64,000 bases of DNA from contig CM042090.1 of the NCBI GenBank assembly GCA_023512835.1, positions 19,560,356 to 19,624,355 of the forward strand. Direction: 5' to 3'. Within the stretch, counting starts at the first letter, position 1; each line of letters begins with the position of its first letter. The position numbers were made by a program, and so were the translations under genes. The DNA is from Taxillus chinensis (Eukaryota > Streptophyta > Magnoliopsida > Santalales > Loranthaceae). Below the pieces are notes generated by a model, which searched no databases, had not been told where the DNA came from, and saw only the letters and a program-made list of their open reading frames with translations. Positions 13,915 to 24,560 of this stretch are shown here, in pieces.

Positions 13915-14506
13915 ATAGAAATAATAAAAATAATAATAAAAAATAAAATAAATATAGATAAAAATAAAAAATAAGATTTTGAAATTTTTAGAAAATAATT
14001 AAATTTTAAAAAATAGATATACTATTCATGATAGCACCAAGAAAAGAAAGCAACGGGATGCTTGAACGCTACCACTATTATTGACTCTTGTGACATACTC
14101 AGTAGCTGCTCTCCAGCCAAACAGACCAATATCGCTCCCTAAAGTCGGTGGAGATCAGGCCCTTCCTTACACGACGCGTAGAGCATAGAATAAGAAATAA
14201 TTTAGAAATTTTTTTTAATATATACTATTATATTTGTAAACTTTTGATTGATTGTAATAAATGAAAGAAAAAGAAAAAAATTAATAAAAAATAAAAATAA
14301 TAATAAAAAAAATAAAAAATAAAATAAATATAGATAAAAATAAAAAATAAGATTTTGTAGTTTTTAGAACATAATTAAATTTAAAAAAATAGATATATAG
14401 CACCAAGAAAAGAAAGCAACCGGATGCTTGAACGCTACCACTATTATTGACTCTTGTAACATACTCAGTAGCTGCTCTCCAGCCAAACAGACCAATATCG
14501 CTCCCT
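13915..14506. repeat. 366-bp tandem duplication upstream of the malectin gene
   Basis: The block 13915-14140 recurs at 14281-14506 with a constant 366-bp offset. The most conserved half (14035-14140 and 14401-14506, about 106 bp from CACCAAGAAAAGAAAGCAAC to ATATCGCTCCCT) shows only about two differences by eye. The second copy ends about 190 bp before the malectin ATG, so both copies lie in the probable promoter/leader. Confidence 0.9.
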
Positions 14507-14693
14507 AGCTAAAAGGCAATTGACTCGTTCCTTCCGACAGCTAAGCCGAAGACGCGTTGCGCGATTCGGTCTCTTGACTCGGCCATTGGACTCGCAACTC
14601 GTTTACCCCACTCGGTCACCATTGCTTATAGGCCCGTGCCACTACCAAACCGTCGTGTCCATCCTCTGCGTTGAATGCACAAAATCTCTTCCC

Positions 14694-16139
14694 ATGGCGA
14701 TTCCGCTCCCAAACCTCTCCCTCCTCCTCTCCATCTTCCTTCTGCACTTGACCCTCGTCTCCTCCCACTTCCGCCGCTTCTCTCCCACTGACAACTACCT
14801 CCTCGACTGCGGCTCTTCCGCCACCGTTGTCGATCCCGACGGTCGCAGCTTCCTCGGAGACCTGTCCGAACACGGCTCGTCGTTCCTGGCCTCCTCCAGC
14901 CGATCGATCTCGCTCAAAGACGAGAGCTCATCTCCGGGATCGTCCCCGATCTACCACACGGCTAGAGTTTTTACGCGACCTTCCATGTACAAATTCAGGA
15001 TCGCCGACAAAGGAACCCACCTGGTACGCCTCCACTTTCACGGATTCGATTCCTCGGACCTTAAATTCAGCCCCTCCGACGCTCAATTTCATGTATTGGT
15101 AGATGAATTCTTGGTTTTGAACAATTTTACTGGTGGGTTCGTGGGAAACGGCCCCAATAGCTCCAAAAGCCCAATGATTAAGGATTACATGCTTTGGGTA
15201 GATAGCGAAGAACTAGTGATTTCATTTGTGCCCACTGGGAGATGGAAGTTTGCGTTTGTCAATGCGATTGAGGTCCTCTCCGCCCCCAAGGATTTGATTG
15301 CAGACACTGCCAAATTGTTGGATGAGGGACATGTTGTGACGATCGATGGGTTGGGAAAGCAAGCTCTTGAGACCGTGTTTAGGGTCACCGTGGGAGGTCC
15401 TAAGGTGACCCCTTTTAATGATTCCTTGTGGAGGACTTGGGTCCCTGATGATGAATTCTTGAAACTGGGTGATGGGTCCAACACTGTGTATCACAGCGGT
15501 CCGATTAGGTACCAGGAGGGAGGAGCAAGCCGCGAGGTCTGCCCGGATAATGTTTACAAGACTGCCCGGGTGGTGCGTGGTAAGAATGGTAGTGTGTCCG
15601 AACATAACATCACCTGGGCGTTCTCAGTCCCAGACGGTTACAGGTACCTAATCCGAACGCACTTTGCCGATATTGCGAGCATCGCAAGTGGGCTTTTATA
15701 TTTTAATGTGTATGTGAATGGCCATCTAGTATATGAGGATTTGGACCTCTCCTACATTACAAATCAAGTGCTCGCTTCTCCATTCTATGCTGATTTTGTG
15801 GTCAATGTAGATAGCCCAGGCATTTTGACTGTGAGTGTGGGTCCTTCCAATCATAGCTTCGGGTATGGCGCTGATGCAATTCTTAATGGGGTTGAGGTTA
15901 TGAAAATGAATAATTCAATGGGTAGCCTCGATGGGGATCTGTCAGCCAAATCTGTTATGAAGAGCTGCAGTAGAGCCAGTGGTGGCGTGTCAGTTCTACT
16001 GATTGCTGCAGTGTGCATATTGTTGGCTGCATCTGTGGTTTTGCATCGGAGGATGACAGGGGCGAATGACACCATCGGTTGGTCCCAGTTGCCCGTGGAT
16101 ATCAATGAAGTTCATTTCAAACGTGGGAGTCAAAAGTGA
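14694..16139 (+). CDS. Malectin-like CrRLK1L-type ectodomain protein lacking the kinase domain
   Basis: CrRLK1L receptors (FERONIA/THESEUS family) sense cell-wall state and RALF peptides through two tandem malectin-like domains. The 481-codon single-exon frame begins MAIPLPNLSLLLSIFLLHLT, a clean signal peptide. The in-frame extension up to 14520 begins with TTG, so the ATG at 14694 is chosen. Malectin-like repeat 1 opens with DNYLLDCGS and DGRSFLGD; repeat 2 spans about residues 235-400 (DSLWRTWVPDDEF, ARVVRGKNGSVSEHNITWAF). A transmembrane helix (VSVLLIAAVCILLAASVVL, about 432-450) and a basic stop-transfer HRRM follow. The juxtamembrane WSQLPVD is the normal CrRLK1L sequence, but the frame then diverges and stops after 20 more residues, where relatives carry about 350 residues of kinase. 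No kinase sequence follows. It could be a functional receptor-like protein or decoy, or a truncated relic; the frame is clean and codon-rich, so expression is plausible. Confidence 0.85.
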   Translation: MAIPLPNLSLLLSIFLLHLTLVSSHFRRFSPTDNYLLDCGSSATVVDPDGRSFLGDLSEHGSSFLASSSRSISLKDESSSPGSSPIYHTARVFTRPSMYKFRIADKGTHLVRLHFHGFDSSDLKFSPSDAQFHVLVDEFLVLNNFTGGFVGNGPNSSKSPMIKDYMLWVDSEELVISFVPTGRWKFAFVNAIEVLSAPKDLIADTAKLLDEGHVVTIDGLGKQALETVFRVTVGGPKVTPFNDSLWRTWVPDDEFLKLGDGSNTVYHSGPIRYQEGGASREVCPDNVYKTARVVRGKNGSVSEHNITWAFSVPDGYRYLIRTHFADIASIASGLLYFNVYVNGHLVYEDLDLSYITNQVLASPFYADFVVNVDSPGILTVSVGPSNHSFGYGADAILNGVEVMKMNNSMGSLDGDLSAKSVMKSCSRASGGVSVLLIAAVCILLAASVVLHRRMTGANDTIGWSQLPVDINEVHFKRGSQK

Positions 16140-18528
16140 TCAGGTATTTCAAACGTGGAAGTGCTCTAATAATAGTTAGGTCAATCGAGTGGGGGTGACA
16201 GGTCACAATTTAGATCAAAGCGAGAAGTAAGAAAGAATGAGTATTGGCTTTGTCACAATACCGTCCACCCATGATTCCAGTGCAGGGTTTGGAAGAATGA
16301 GTATTGAAAAGAGAATCGATGAGCTAACGTGAGTAACCAATTTTAAATTTGTGAATCTTGTTTATTTGCAGGGGATCACATTAGATTATTAGAAACGAGC
16401 AAATGGTTCATGGATTTAGCCCCTTCTTACCATTTATTGCACTACAGTGTTGTATCTATTTGGAAGAGAACATAGAAACAATAGAACTTGGAGCTTCGTT
16501 TCCAATTTGATCCTTACAAAACAAAATCCGATTGATTAGATACTTGTGTAAAATTAGTAATATGTTGTCGCATTGAATCTCTTTTGTAGCCCCCATGCAA
16601 AGAGCACAAAGTGGCCTTGCAAGATTCAGAATTTTTTATAACATTCTGCAAGAGTCTTCAAGGAGAATCTCTTGGCCTTATATCGTACGACTTTAAGATT
16701 TAGAGCATGTTTGGTACATATTGTTTTTTATTTTTGAAAACTGAATCTAAAATTTAAAAATGTTTGGTATAATTGCTTCAAAAGAAAACTATTAAAACGT
16801 CCATTTAGAAATAATTTAGGCTTTTATATGGCTTTCATTTCATTTAAAACGTCAAATAATATATATATATATATATGTTAATAAATGCGATATAATAAAT
16901 AGTATACAAGCCCAAAATTATTATATAAAATTATGTATGAAATGGTTTCAAACAAGTATTTATTAAATCAAATAAATGAAGCAAATTTAATAAAAAAAAT
17001 TGTTCGTTGTAGTTTTATATAGGCACCTATTCCAAATAATTGATCAACGAAAATTAAATATAAAATTAAACATAATTACTAATTGGGATTAATTCAAAAT
17101 TATTTTAAATTTTCAAACTTCAGCCAAATTGTACTCAAAATTAACAAGTTTTTATCTCATCATACTTGTTTATTTAAAAGAAAAAATAAATAATTTAAAA
17201 ATTGATATTTTAATTAATAAATAATTAAAATAGATATACAGAATAGTGTAATTTAAAAAGGTAAATTGTTAAAATAAAATATAAAGTTATAATTTTGATT
17301 ATTTTGAAGATACATTTTTAAAGAGTTTGTAGTGAATGCTTAAAAATATACAAATGTATTTTTAATATTTTTAATTAAGTAAAATTTTTAAAAATATTGA
17401 GCTATATTTTTATCCTTTCAATATTTCTTTTTCCTTCTTTGTTTGGCATTTTCATGCTCGAATTAATTAGGATAGAGGATGTTAGAATGATTCAAGACTT
17501 CATTTGATGCTAACAATATCATAGTTTTTTTGTTTTTTTCATAGTAGCATTTTCATCATTCTAGTGATAATTCTTATGGTCCTGTTATAATTTGTATCAT
17601 TCTGTTATTTATCTTTTTTTGTTTTAATTATGCATGTTAATCCATTTTTTGCATGTTGTGTAATAGTTTATAGAGACGTAATTTATTGTAATATTTTGCA
17701 TTTGAAAATCAATTTTATATTGTTCGCAAATGTTTTCGTGTTGCAGCTTTATGTCTTAAAGATACTATAAATTCTAAAAGTTTTTTGAGTTAATTGAAAT
17801 GTCTTCATCAAGCTACAGTTAATGAATCATGCAATGAATTTCTTTTTAAGAGAGGGTTATAGATCTCTTATTCTTTTGAATTTTTTTCACTTGCATTCTT
17901 TCTTTTAAATTAATTATTTTAATAATACAATCCTTTCTTCTTTGTTTGAAATTTTGACTAGGAACCAATTTTCACTTGATTGAAATCCTTTTGAATATTG
18001 ATCATAAAGAACCTAATTGATGGGTGTTGATCACTCATGACATGATTCCTAGTGACACTAAAGAGCAGAGTGAAATTGATGACAAAAATTACATTATTGT
18101 CAATGAGAAACATGTAGTGAATAAAGTTGGTAACCTTATAACTAAACATATATTGTCAATTTCAAGATCTATGATATACTAACCATATTTACTTATCATG
18201 GCAAGTCAAAAATATTTGAAGTACTCAACTATAAATTCACTTTATCTTTAAATTAAACATTACAGCCTACTAATCATGACTTTTGATTCACAATTTTTAT
18301 ATTCTAATTGCTCTTTTCTCCTATATCATATTTAGATTGCAAGGAAAATTTTATAGTGAGTACCAAAACATTTTCAAGCCCTATTTGAGGTTTTTGATTA
18401 CCCTTAGGGGACCAAAGCATTCAAAATTAGCCGATCAGATAAATCAATATAGTTAAAAAAAAACATCTTAGACAGACGTGAAATAAGATCGCATAAACAA
18501 AGACATAAATAAATAAAATTCCATGTGA

Positions 18529-18577
<49 letters not shown>

Positions 18578-18780
18578 CTCAACGGATTATATAAACTATT
18601 GATATTATTTATATATAATATAGTCTTTAGTATATAAATATATACTAATGTTAACTTACAAAGCTAAATAGCCATCAGAGTCGTTCAATAAACGTTAATA
18701 TATATATATCCAAAAACACAAAAACTTAATAACATACATTCAACACTCCAAGAACATGAAATAGATACATACGATGGATA
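16140..18780. repeat. Duplicated 3' flank of the malectin gene (copy A of flank family)
   Basis: No gene. About 16236-17920 matches 28488-30150 nearly throughout, for example the run GCTTTGTCACAATA.CGTCCACCCATGATTC, and later GTCTTCATCAAGCTA.AGTTAATG. Sub-segment 16720-17060 also recurs at 22975-23400; 17400-18270 recurs at 49262-50200; 18090-18430 recurs at 40790-41100. A (TA)n tract (16859-16875) is much longer in the other copies. A second (TA)n tract lies at 18534-18576. Open frames here are short and unconvincing. Confidence 0.8.
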
Positions 18781-19359
18781 TAAATATATATATCACGTCG
18801 GCAACCAGTGAACTTCACAGCTTTTGTTTAGCCTTTGCTCAATTTCTCATCCTCGCCATCAGACTCTTCTATCTATGCAAGAAAAGGTTGGAAAAGATTT
18901 TATTATGTAGCACAAATGAAAAAATTAAAAATTAAAAAAGAAATAAGAACCTTGTGGAGACAACCAAGTGTAATTTTCAAAGTCATTATCAGGAACAGTA
19001 AAATTAAACCTGCCATGCAAACATAAAAACAAAAAAACAAAAAAAAAAACAGGTAACACTGTATCATATCAATCGGGAATGAGTACTCAAAAAGTAAACG
19101 ATTTCAAGCTGAAAGCATACAGAGAAGGTTATGCATATGGTTATATCTAACTAGTATCAGCATCCAGCTATATAATTTCAACCATATGTTGTAGCCACAA
19201 GCCAAATTCAATATTCCATTCTTAAAAAAAAAAATACTCGGTGGCAAGGCATATTTAGTGGTCGTTTGGTTCTCAGAAGCAGAATGAGCAATATAGAGAT
19301 GTAAAAAATTTGAGCTTTCCAAATCACTGTAAAACAAATCAAAGACGGATTGGGACAAG

Positions 19360-21105
19360 TCAATGGCGCAGGAGGGAATCACAATAATGGCGGCAATGGG
19401 GCGGTAAGAATTGAAAATTACACCAGTAAAGCATATATAAGTAGGGGACGGACAGTCTAGGGATGGTGATTACCTGCAGCGACATGTGAGGGGAAACCTG
19501 GCTGTAAATATAGGGTTCGACCCCACCATGGCTACCGTAATATACATCATAGTCGTGCTGGATGTGAGGACACACGAGCGTGTTTTCTTTGAGGTTGAAC
19601 ACAAGCAGACTCAAGCCTTCCAAATGCAGAATCAAGACGTCCTTCGAAAGGTAGAGGATGCGATAGGGAGGGCTAACATAATGGGGGAACACTATTGAGG
19701 AAATATTGGTCCACGATGATTCAATGCCGTATTCTCTCATTTTCCATATATCAAGCACCCTAGAAGCACGACTAGAATAACTCCGATCATCCGATATAAT
19801 ACTACCTATGGTGGCAAACGCAAGGCATCCGTCTAGAGTCCAAAGTGATGATGCTTCGAGAGAATGGGAATGGGCGCCGTAGGTAGGAGGCAGTGGCAGA
19901 ATTCGAAACTTTTCGGTTGCTAGATTGAACGAAACAATCACGGTCTGAGACCGACCGTCATCAGATATAGAAACGACCCAATTCAGACATCCCGCATAAG
20001 AGACGGCCCCATTACAAAAATCCGACTGAATATCGCAACGGGGTTGGGAAAAGGAAAAACCCTGAACGTTCTTCCAAGAATTAGATTTAGAGTAGAGGGA
20101 GAAAACCTCAACCTCGAGCGTGTCGTCTGCAAAGATCTTCACCACCTTGTAATCGCCAGAGGACTGATCGTAACCGAACCCAAAAGTTAGGCGGCTCCAG
20201 TCCTCCAAAGAATGGCAAAAAGGCGGCAATTTTCTAGACTCTGGAATGGAAGGGTTCCACACGATCACAGAAACCTTATTGCCAAAAGGTCCAGACCGCA
20301 GACAGTAGAGCCCATTGCAGGAGCCAATAATCTCAGCACGGTAGGCTTGGGGTGGGAGAGGATGTTTAATGGAGGGAATGAGCTTGGAGGGTGGAGGGGG
20401 GAAGGGTAGGTAATAGGATATCCCGAAATCTTCTTCAACCTCAGCAGGCCTATGAAGATGGCGGGTCAATGAAAACAAGGATAATGATATGGGTGATGTG
20501 GCGGGTGATGGCGGTGTTGGAACATCGGCTATGTCGTCGGGAATCACCAAACCTTGGTACCAAAAAGGACCATTCCTCGGGATTTCTGAAGTGGGATGGA
20601 AATCTCCCAGTAATGTTACTTTAGGTTTAGGCGCGCTGGAATATGGGGCAAAGTAGGGAACTCCAGGGTGCTCTGTGCGATTCCCAAGGGGATCTAATTC
20701 GCTCCTCTTAACCTTGGAGTTGGAAGTACGTGAAACCAACCAGCATTCGCAGTGACTGGTGTAACGAGATCTCTCTGCTGATTCCACTTCCGACCACTCA
20801 TCTTTCTTCTTCCTTCTTTCATCATCGGCAACGGCAGCGGCAACTTCAACGGCAAAGGGGGTGGTGGTATAATCTGAATCTGATCTTACTTCCGACGATT
20901 CATCTTTTCTTCTTGTTTCCGATCTTTCTGATTTCAACTTCGGACTCCCTGTTTTTTCCCATCTCTTTGCCCTTGTCCTTTTCACTCGCGATCTGGTGTA
21001 GCACAGCACTCTTTTCCCTGAATCTACATCTGATGCACCCATTGGAGCAAACAAAGCCTCCCCTCCGTAGGAATCTTTCGTAACCAAATCTAAACCTGAT
21101 GCCAT
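19360..21105 (-). CDS. FBA-domain (F-box-associated) protein without recognisable F-box, copy A
   Basis: Single-exon frame of 581 codons from ATG 21105 (MASGLDLVTKDSYGGEALFA); the frame runs four codons further up only to a TTG. The C-terminal half is a typical F-box-associated interaction domain: AEIIGSCNGLYCLRSG (about residue 257), VIVWNPSIPESRKLPPF, LTFGFGYDQSSGDYKVVKIF, EVEVFSLYSKSNSWKNVQGF, GCLNWVVSISDD. In SCF ubiquitin ligases this domain recruits substrates, with an N-terminal F-box binding SKP1. Here the first 250 residues contain no LPxDLxxEILxRLP-like F-box; instead there is a strongly basic, serine-rich stretch (about 37-105, KRTRAKRWEK, KSERSETRRKDE) and a proline-rich segment before the FBA. 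Either SKP1 binding is lost or a diverged F-box is hidden. Two paralogues lie at 30941-32614 and 41987-43654. Confidence 0.8.
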   Translation of the reverse strand: MASGLDLVTKDSYGGEALFAPMGASDVDSGKRVLCYTRSRVKRTRAKRWEKTGSPKLKSERSETRRKDESSEVRSDSDYTTTPFAVEVAAAVADDERRKKKDEWSEVESAERSRYTSHCECWLVSRTSNSKVKRSELDPLGNRTEHPGVPYFAPYSSAPKPKVTLLGDFHPTSEIPRNGPFWYQGLVIPDDIADVPTPPSPATSPISLSLFSLTRHLHRPAEVEEDFGISYYLPFPPPPSKLIPSIKHPLPPQAYRAEIIGSCNGLYCLRSGPFGNKVSVIVWNPSIPESRKLPPFCHSLEDWSRLTFGFGYDQSSGDYKVVKIFADDTLEVEVFSLYSKSNSWKNVQGFSFSQPRCDIQSDFCNGAVSYAGCLNWVVSISDDGRSQTVIVSFNLATEKFRILPLPPTYGAHSHSLEASSLWTLDGCLAFATIGSIISDDRSYSSRASRVLDIWKMREYGIESSWTNISSIVFPHYVSPPYRILYLSKDVLILHLEGLSLLVFNLKENTLVCPHIQHDYDVYYGSHGGVEPYIYSQVSPHMSLQVITIPRLSVPYLYMLYWCNFQFLPPHCRHYCDSLLRH

Positions 21106-21427
21106 ACCCACAAACAAACCCCCAATTTCTGATGAATCTCAACAAACCCTCCGCTCCCGAATTGAAAAATTAATAATTGTAGATAAGGAAAAACAATAAT
21201 ATGGGAATAAATATCGGCACTCGGAATAAATAAAAACGCAGAAGCCAACGCCAGAGCCAGGAACGCCTCAATTTCCCTCTAACCCTAACCCTAGATCTGT
21301 GTGATCGTCGTCCCATTCTTTTATAGACCCACCAAAGGTCAATAACCCCCTTCTAGGTTCTAACCTAACCGCAGTTACCCTACAAATAAACCTACCTTCT
21401 AGGAGCACATGTTGGCTTACAATCTAA

Positions 21428-21715
21428 TTTAGGATTCCTAGCATCTTCAATTTTCTACTTATTTTTATTCTAATTTAGGGAGTAAAATACTAATATAACT
21501 GCTCTAATCAAATCCTTAAATGACACTCTAAAATAAGCAACTCCTACCACGCTCACTTAATGTAGCAATCCATTTCCAATTGCTATCACGCTCGCTGGCT
21601 GTAGCGTCCATTGATTCTCTCCCACTCGACAACACCCCCAACTTTCTTTGTCGCCTACCCCCCCTAGCGCAATGGCAACACGGTCCAATGTATAGGGAGT
21701 ACGATTAAAGATGCT
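21428..21715. mobile_element. MITE-like 288-bp insertion upstream of FBA copy A
   Basis: Comparison with the FBA copy B flank (32880-32935) shows continuous homology on both sides interrupted only here. Copy B reads ACAAACTAACCGACC; copy A reads ACAATCTAA, then 288 bp, then CTAACCGACT, giving a CTAA target duplication (21424-21427 and 21716-21719). The inserted DNA carries imperfect inverted ends: AGCATCTTCAAT near the left and, reverse-complemented, AGCATCTTTAAT at the right. No coding capacity. The element family is not assigned. Confidence 0.65.
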
Positions 21716-21800
21716 CTAACCGACTCAAATTATGTCTCGAGTAACCAAGCGTATGTTTCCTATGCCTGCCCAATTGCACATACCGTTTTAGTAAATAGTG

Positions 21801-22876
21801 TAGGGATGCGAATGGGACGGATTATATCGGGTACCTGCCTGCCCCGCTTCTAATGGGATAAGTTTGGAATAAGTGTAATCAGGTCCAGGGCGGGTTTGGG
21901 ACGAATATCTCCGACCTGGTAAGTATTCAGGGTGAGTTCGGGATAGGATAACTCATCCAAAACCCGTATATATAAGGTAATATGATGGGTTTAGTAGTAC
22001 CCGACTCGACCCGACCCTAATGGGACGGGTTTCGAGTCAGCTTAAATGAGTTCGGGGTGGGCGTCAGCTTAAACAGGTTCGGGGTGGGTTTGAGATATTG
22101 TTTTCTTAGATGGGACGGATTCATGATAGGGGTGACCCGTCCCCAAAGACAGAATTAGGGGGGCCGTAGGGGGCCATGCCCCCCCCCCCCCCCCCCAAAA
22201 AAAAATAAATAAATAAATAAATTTAATATATAAATATATAATATAAAAATATAAATTTTAATAGTAGGTAAATATATATAGTTATATATATAATTTTTAA
22301 TTTTAAATATTATATATATAATTACAATTAAAATTAATTAGTAATATAATTTACTATCATATATTATTTGTGATAAACATGTTACTAATTATAATAATGG
22401 TAAATAAATTGTATGATTTTAAAAAGTTATCTAATTTGATTATATGATAATTTGATAAGTTTTTGTGCTTTTATGTTATTAATTTTAACTTAAATGGTAC
22501 TAATTGTAAGTGTTGGTTTTAAGGCCTGGCAAGTGAGGCCTGAGTCTTTGGCCCCCAAAAATTAAATTAAAATTAAGGCTTTCAGGGTTCATCTCATCTT
22601 GACCTAACTTCTGATGGCTGCAGACAATCAAAAATTAATTTATAATTTCGATAATGATATATATTTTAAAATTTTATATTGTTCATATAATTATGATAAA
22701 TAAAAATAAAAAATGATAGTTTAATTTATAGATAAGGAATTTCAATTTAATAATTACATTAAACCCCCCTAAATCTTGGGACCGACCCTACTAATCATAA
22801 TTTTTAATAACAATTTCTAAACGTTAATTACTTTATATTTTGCCCCCCCCCCTAACCCGCTCCGTTGCCATCCCTA
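21801..22876. mobile_element. Non-autonomous hAT-like element with 8-bp target duplication
   Basis: Left end TAGGGATGCGAATGGGACGG and the reverse complement of the right end TAGGGATGGCAACGGAGCGG form terminal inverted repeats. They are flanked by AAATAGTG (21793-21800) and AAATAGTT (22877-22884), an 8-bp duplication with one mismatch, which is the hAT signature. Inside: many GGG(A/C)(G/C)GGGTT-type motifs in both orientations (about 21830-22135), a 17-19 bp C-run near 22180-22196, and AT-rich filler. There is no transposase. Confidence 0.72.
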
Positions 22877-22884
22877 AAATAGTT

Positions 22885-23111
22885 GATTCAATGTGAGTTT
22901 ATTCCACTTAAAAAATATTAAAAATTTTCATGTGCTAATTAAAAATTCCTTTATCTGGACCTCACCTCCCAAATTTTGTTTTCAAAAATTAAATCTAAAA
23001 TTTAAAACTAACATTGGTATACCTGTTTCAAAAAACAAAAACTGTTAAAACGTCAATTCAGAAATATCCTGGCTTTCATTTCATGTGGCTTTTATTTCAT
23101 ATAAAACGTCA

Positions 23112-23174
<63 letters not shown>

Positions 23175-24550
23175 ATGTAATAAACAGTACGCAAGCCCAA
23201 AATTATTATATAAAATTATTTATGAAATAATTTGAAATAAGTATTTATTAAATCAATTAAATGAAGCAAATTTAATAAAAAATGTTTGTTATAGTTTTAT
23301 ATAGGCGCCTATTCAAAATAATTGATCAATGAAAATTAGATACCAAATTAAACATAATTACTATTTAGGATCAATTAAAAATTATTTTTTTAATAAATTT
23401 AAAAAAATACATTACAACTTTCAGGATTAGTTACATGTTCATTTTTTCCATTTCAAAAATACCAAACAATTTCTATAAGAACCAACTATTTTGATTAAAT
23501 TTGCTAATTAAACAATCAATATATCCAACAAGAAAAAAATTGGTAAAGATAGACCAACCGAATTATTTCTTTATAAATTACACAAATTTGGTTAAAAATT
23601 TAAAACATGCCTAGTTTTTGAAGCAACAACTTAAAATGAGTTAGAGTAGACATAGATCAGGGCCTTGCAGTTTACTACGCTTTTTCTCCGGTGTTATGTT
23701 TCAATTGTAATGCTCATTGTGTCATCGATATTTCATCTTTGAAATAGAGGCCGTCGGCAGTCAAGACTGAATTTTTATTTTTTTTCCTTTCAAAAATTAC
23801 AATCTATTTAGGCAATTAATTTGGATTAAACACTTAATTTCAACACTAAATTTCGCCTCAAGCAAGGACTGATGGACATTCACCTAAAAAAATTTTATTA
23901 ACATCAATACAATCATATACTATTCAAAATAGAAATAAGAGGTTCTTCGTTCAAGAACAATTAATAAAAGAAGAACCTTTAACACATGCCCATTAATGAT
24001 GCAAATGCACTCAATAATAATAGGTAGCCAGAACAATATAAATTTATAAAATCTTGTACATCCATTGAAATTTAAAACAAGAACGGTATAAATGCATCAC
24101 CGCGCAAAACTAATTTTACTATTTTTATCGGCGCTTTGATTTTTTTTTCCTTTTCTTCTACTACGATTTGACTTCTTTCAAAATTAATTTGACTGCTTTC
24201 AATTTCGTTCTAGATTTTGCTTCATTTAGAGTTTTTTTACAATGCTATATTATATTATTCAAATCGTATTAGCAAGTGTTTTACATTTAATCTTTAATTA
24301 AGTTGAACACTTCCACTAAGGAACATTATGCAGCCATACCGGAGTCTTTGTCAAATTGACGGTCAATTCAAATTTTTTGAACTGTATTTGACAACGATTT
24401 TTCCAGTTTATTTAACGCGTGACGTGACGCGTCCCCAGCCACACACTTTCCCTGCTTCGTCAATCGTCACCCCGTCCGGGCCAGCACCTGCGTTTCGCAG
24501 GGTTTAAGCGTCTGTGTCTTTTTCGACGGCTCATAGATCTGTGCTCTTCA
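22885..24550. other. AT-rich spacer containing a flank-family fragment and long (TA)n
   Basis: 22975-23400 is another copy of the sequence at 16740-17060 (shared phrases AAAACGTCAA, AAGCCCAAAATTATTATATAAAATTAT), here with a (TA)n tract of about 55 bp (23117-23171) at the homologous place. The remainder, to about 24480, is AT-rich without supported features. GC rises at 24415-24560 just before the ribosome-inactivating-protein relic. Confidence 0.65.
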
Positions 24551-24560
24551 GCCTACACCG

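Noticed and set aside
14520..14693. N-terminal extension of the malectin-like frame
   Set aside because: The extended frame begins at TTG, not ATG, and the ATG at 14694 is followed by an excellent signal peptide; the upstream part is taken as leader.
14616..16105. Several antisense frames across the malectin gene
   Set aside because: Shadows of the real coding frame, without independent motifs.
23014..23235. Frame with long IYIYIY run
   Set aside because: Translation of a (TA)n microsatellite; the same applies to 10202-10408.
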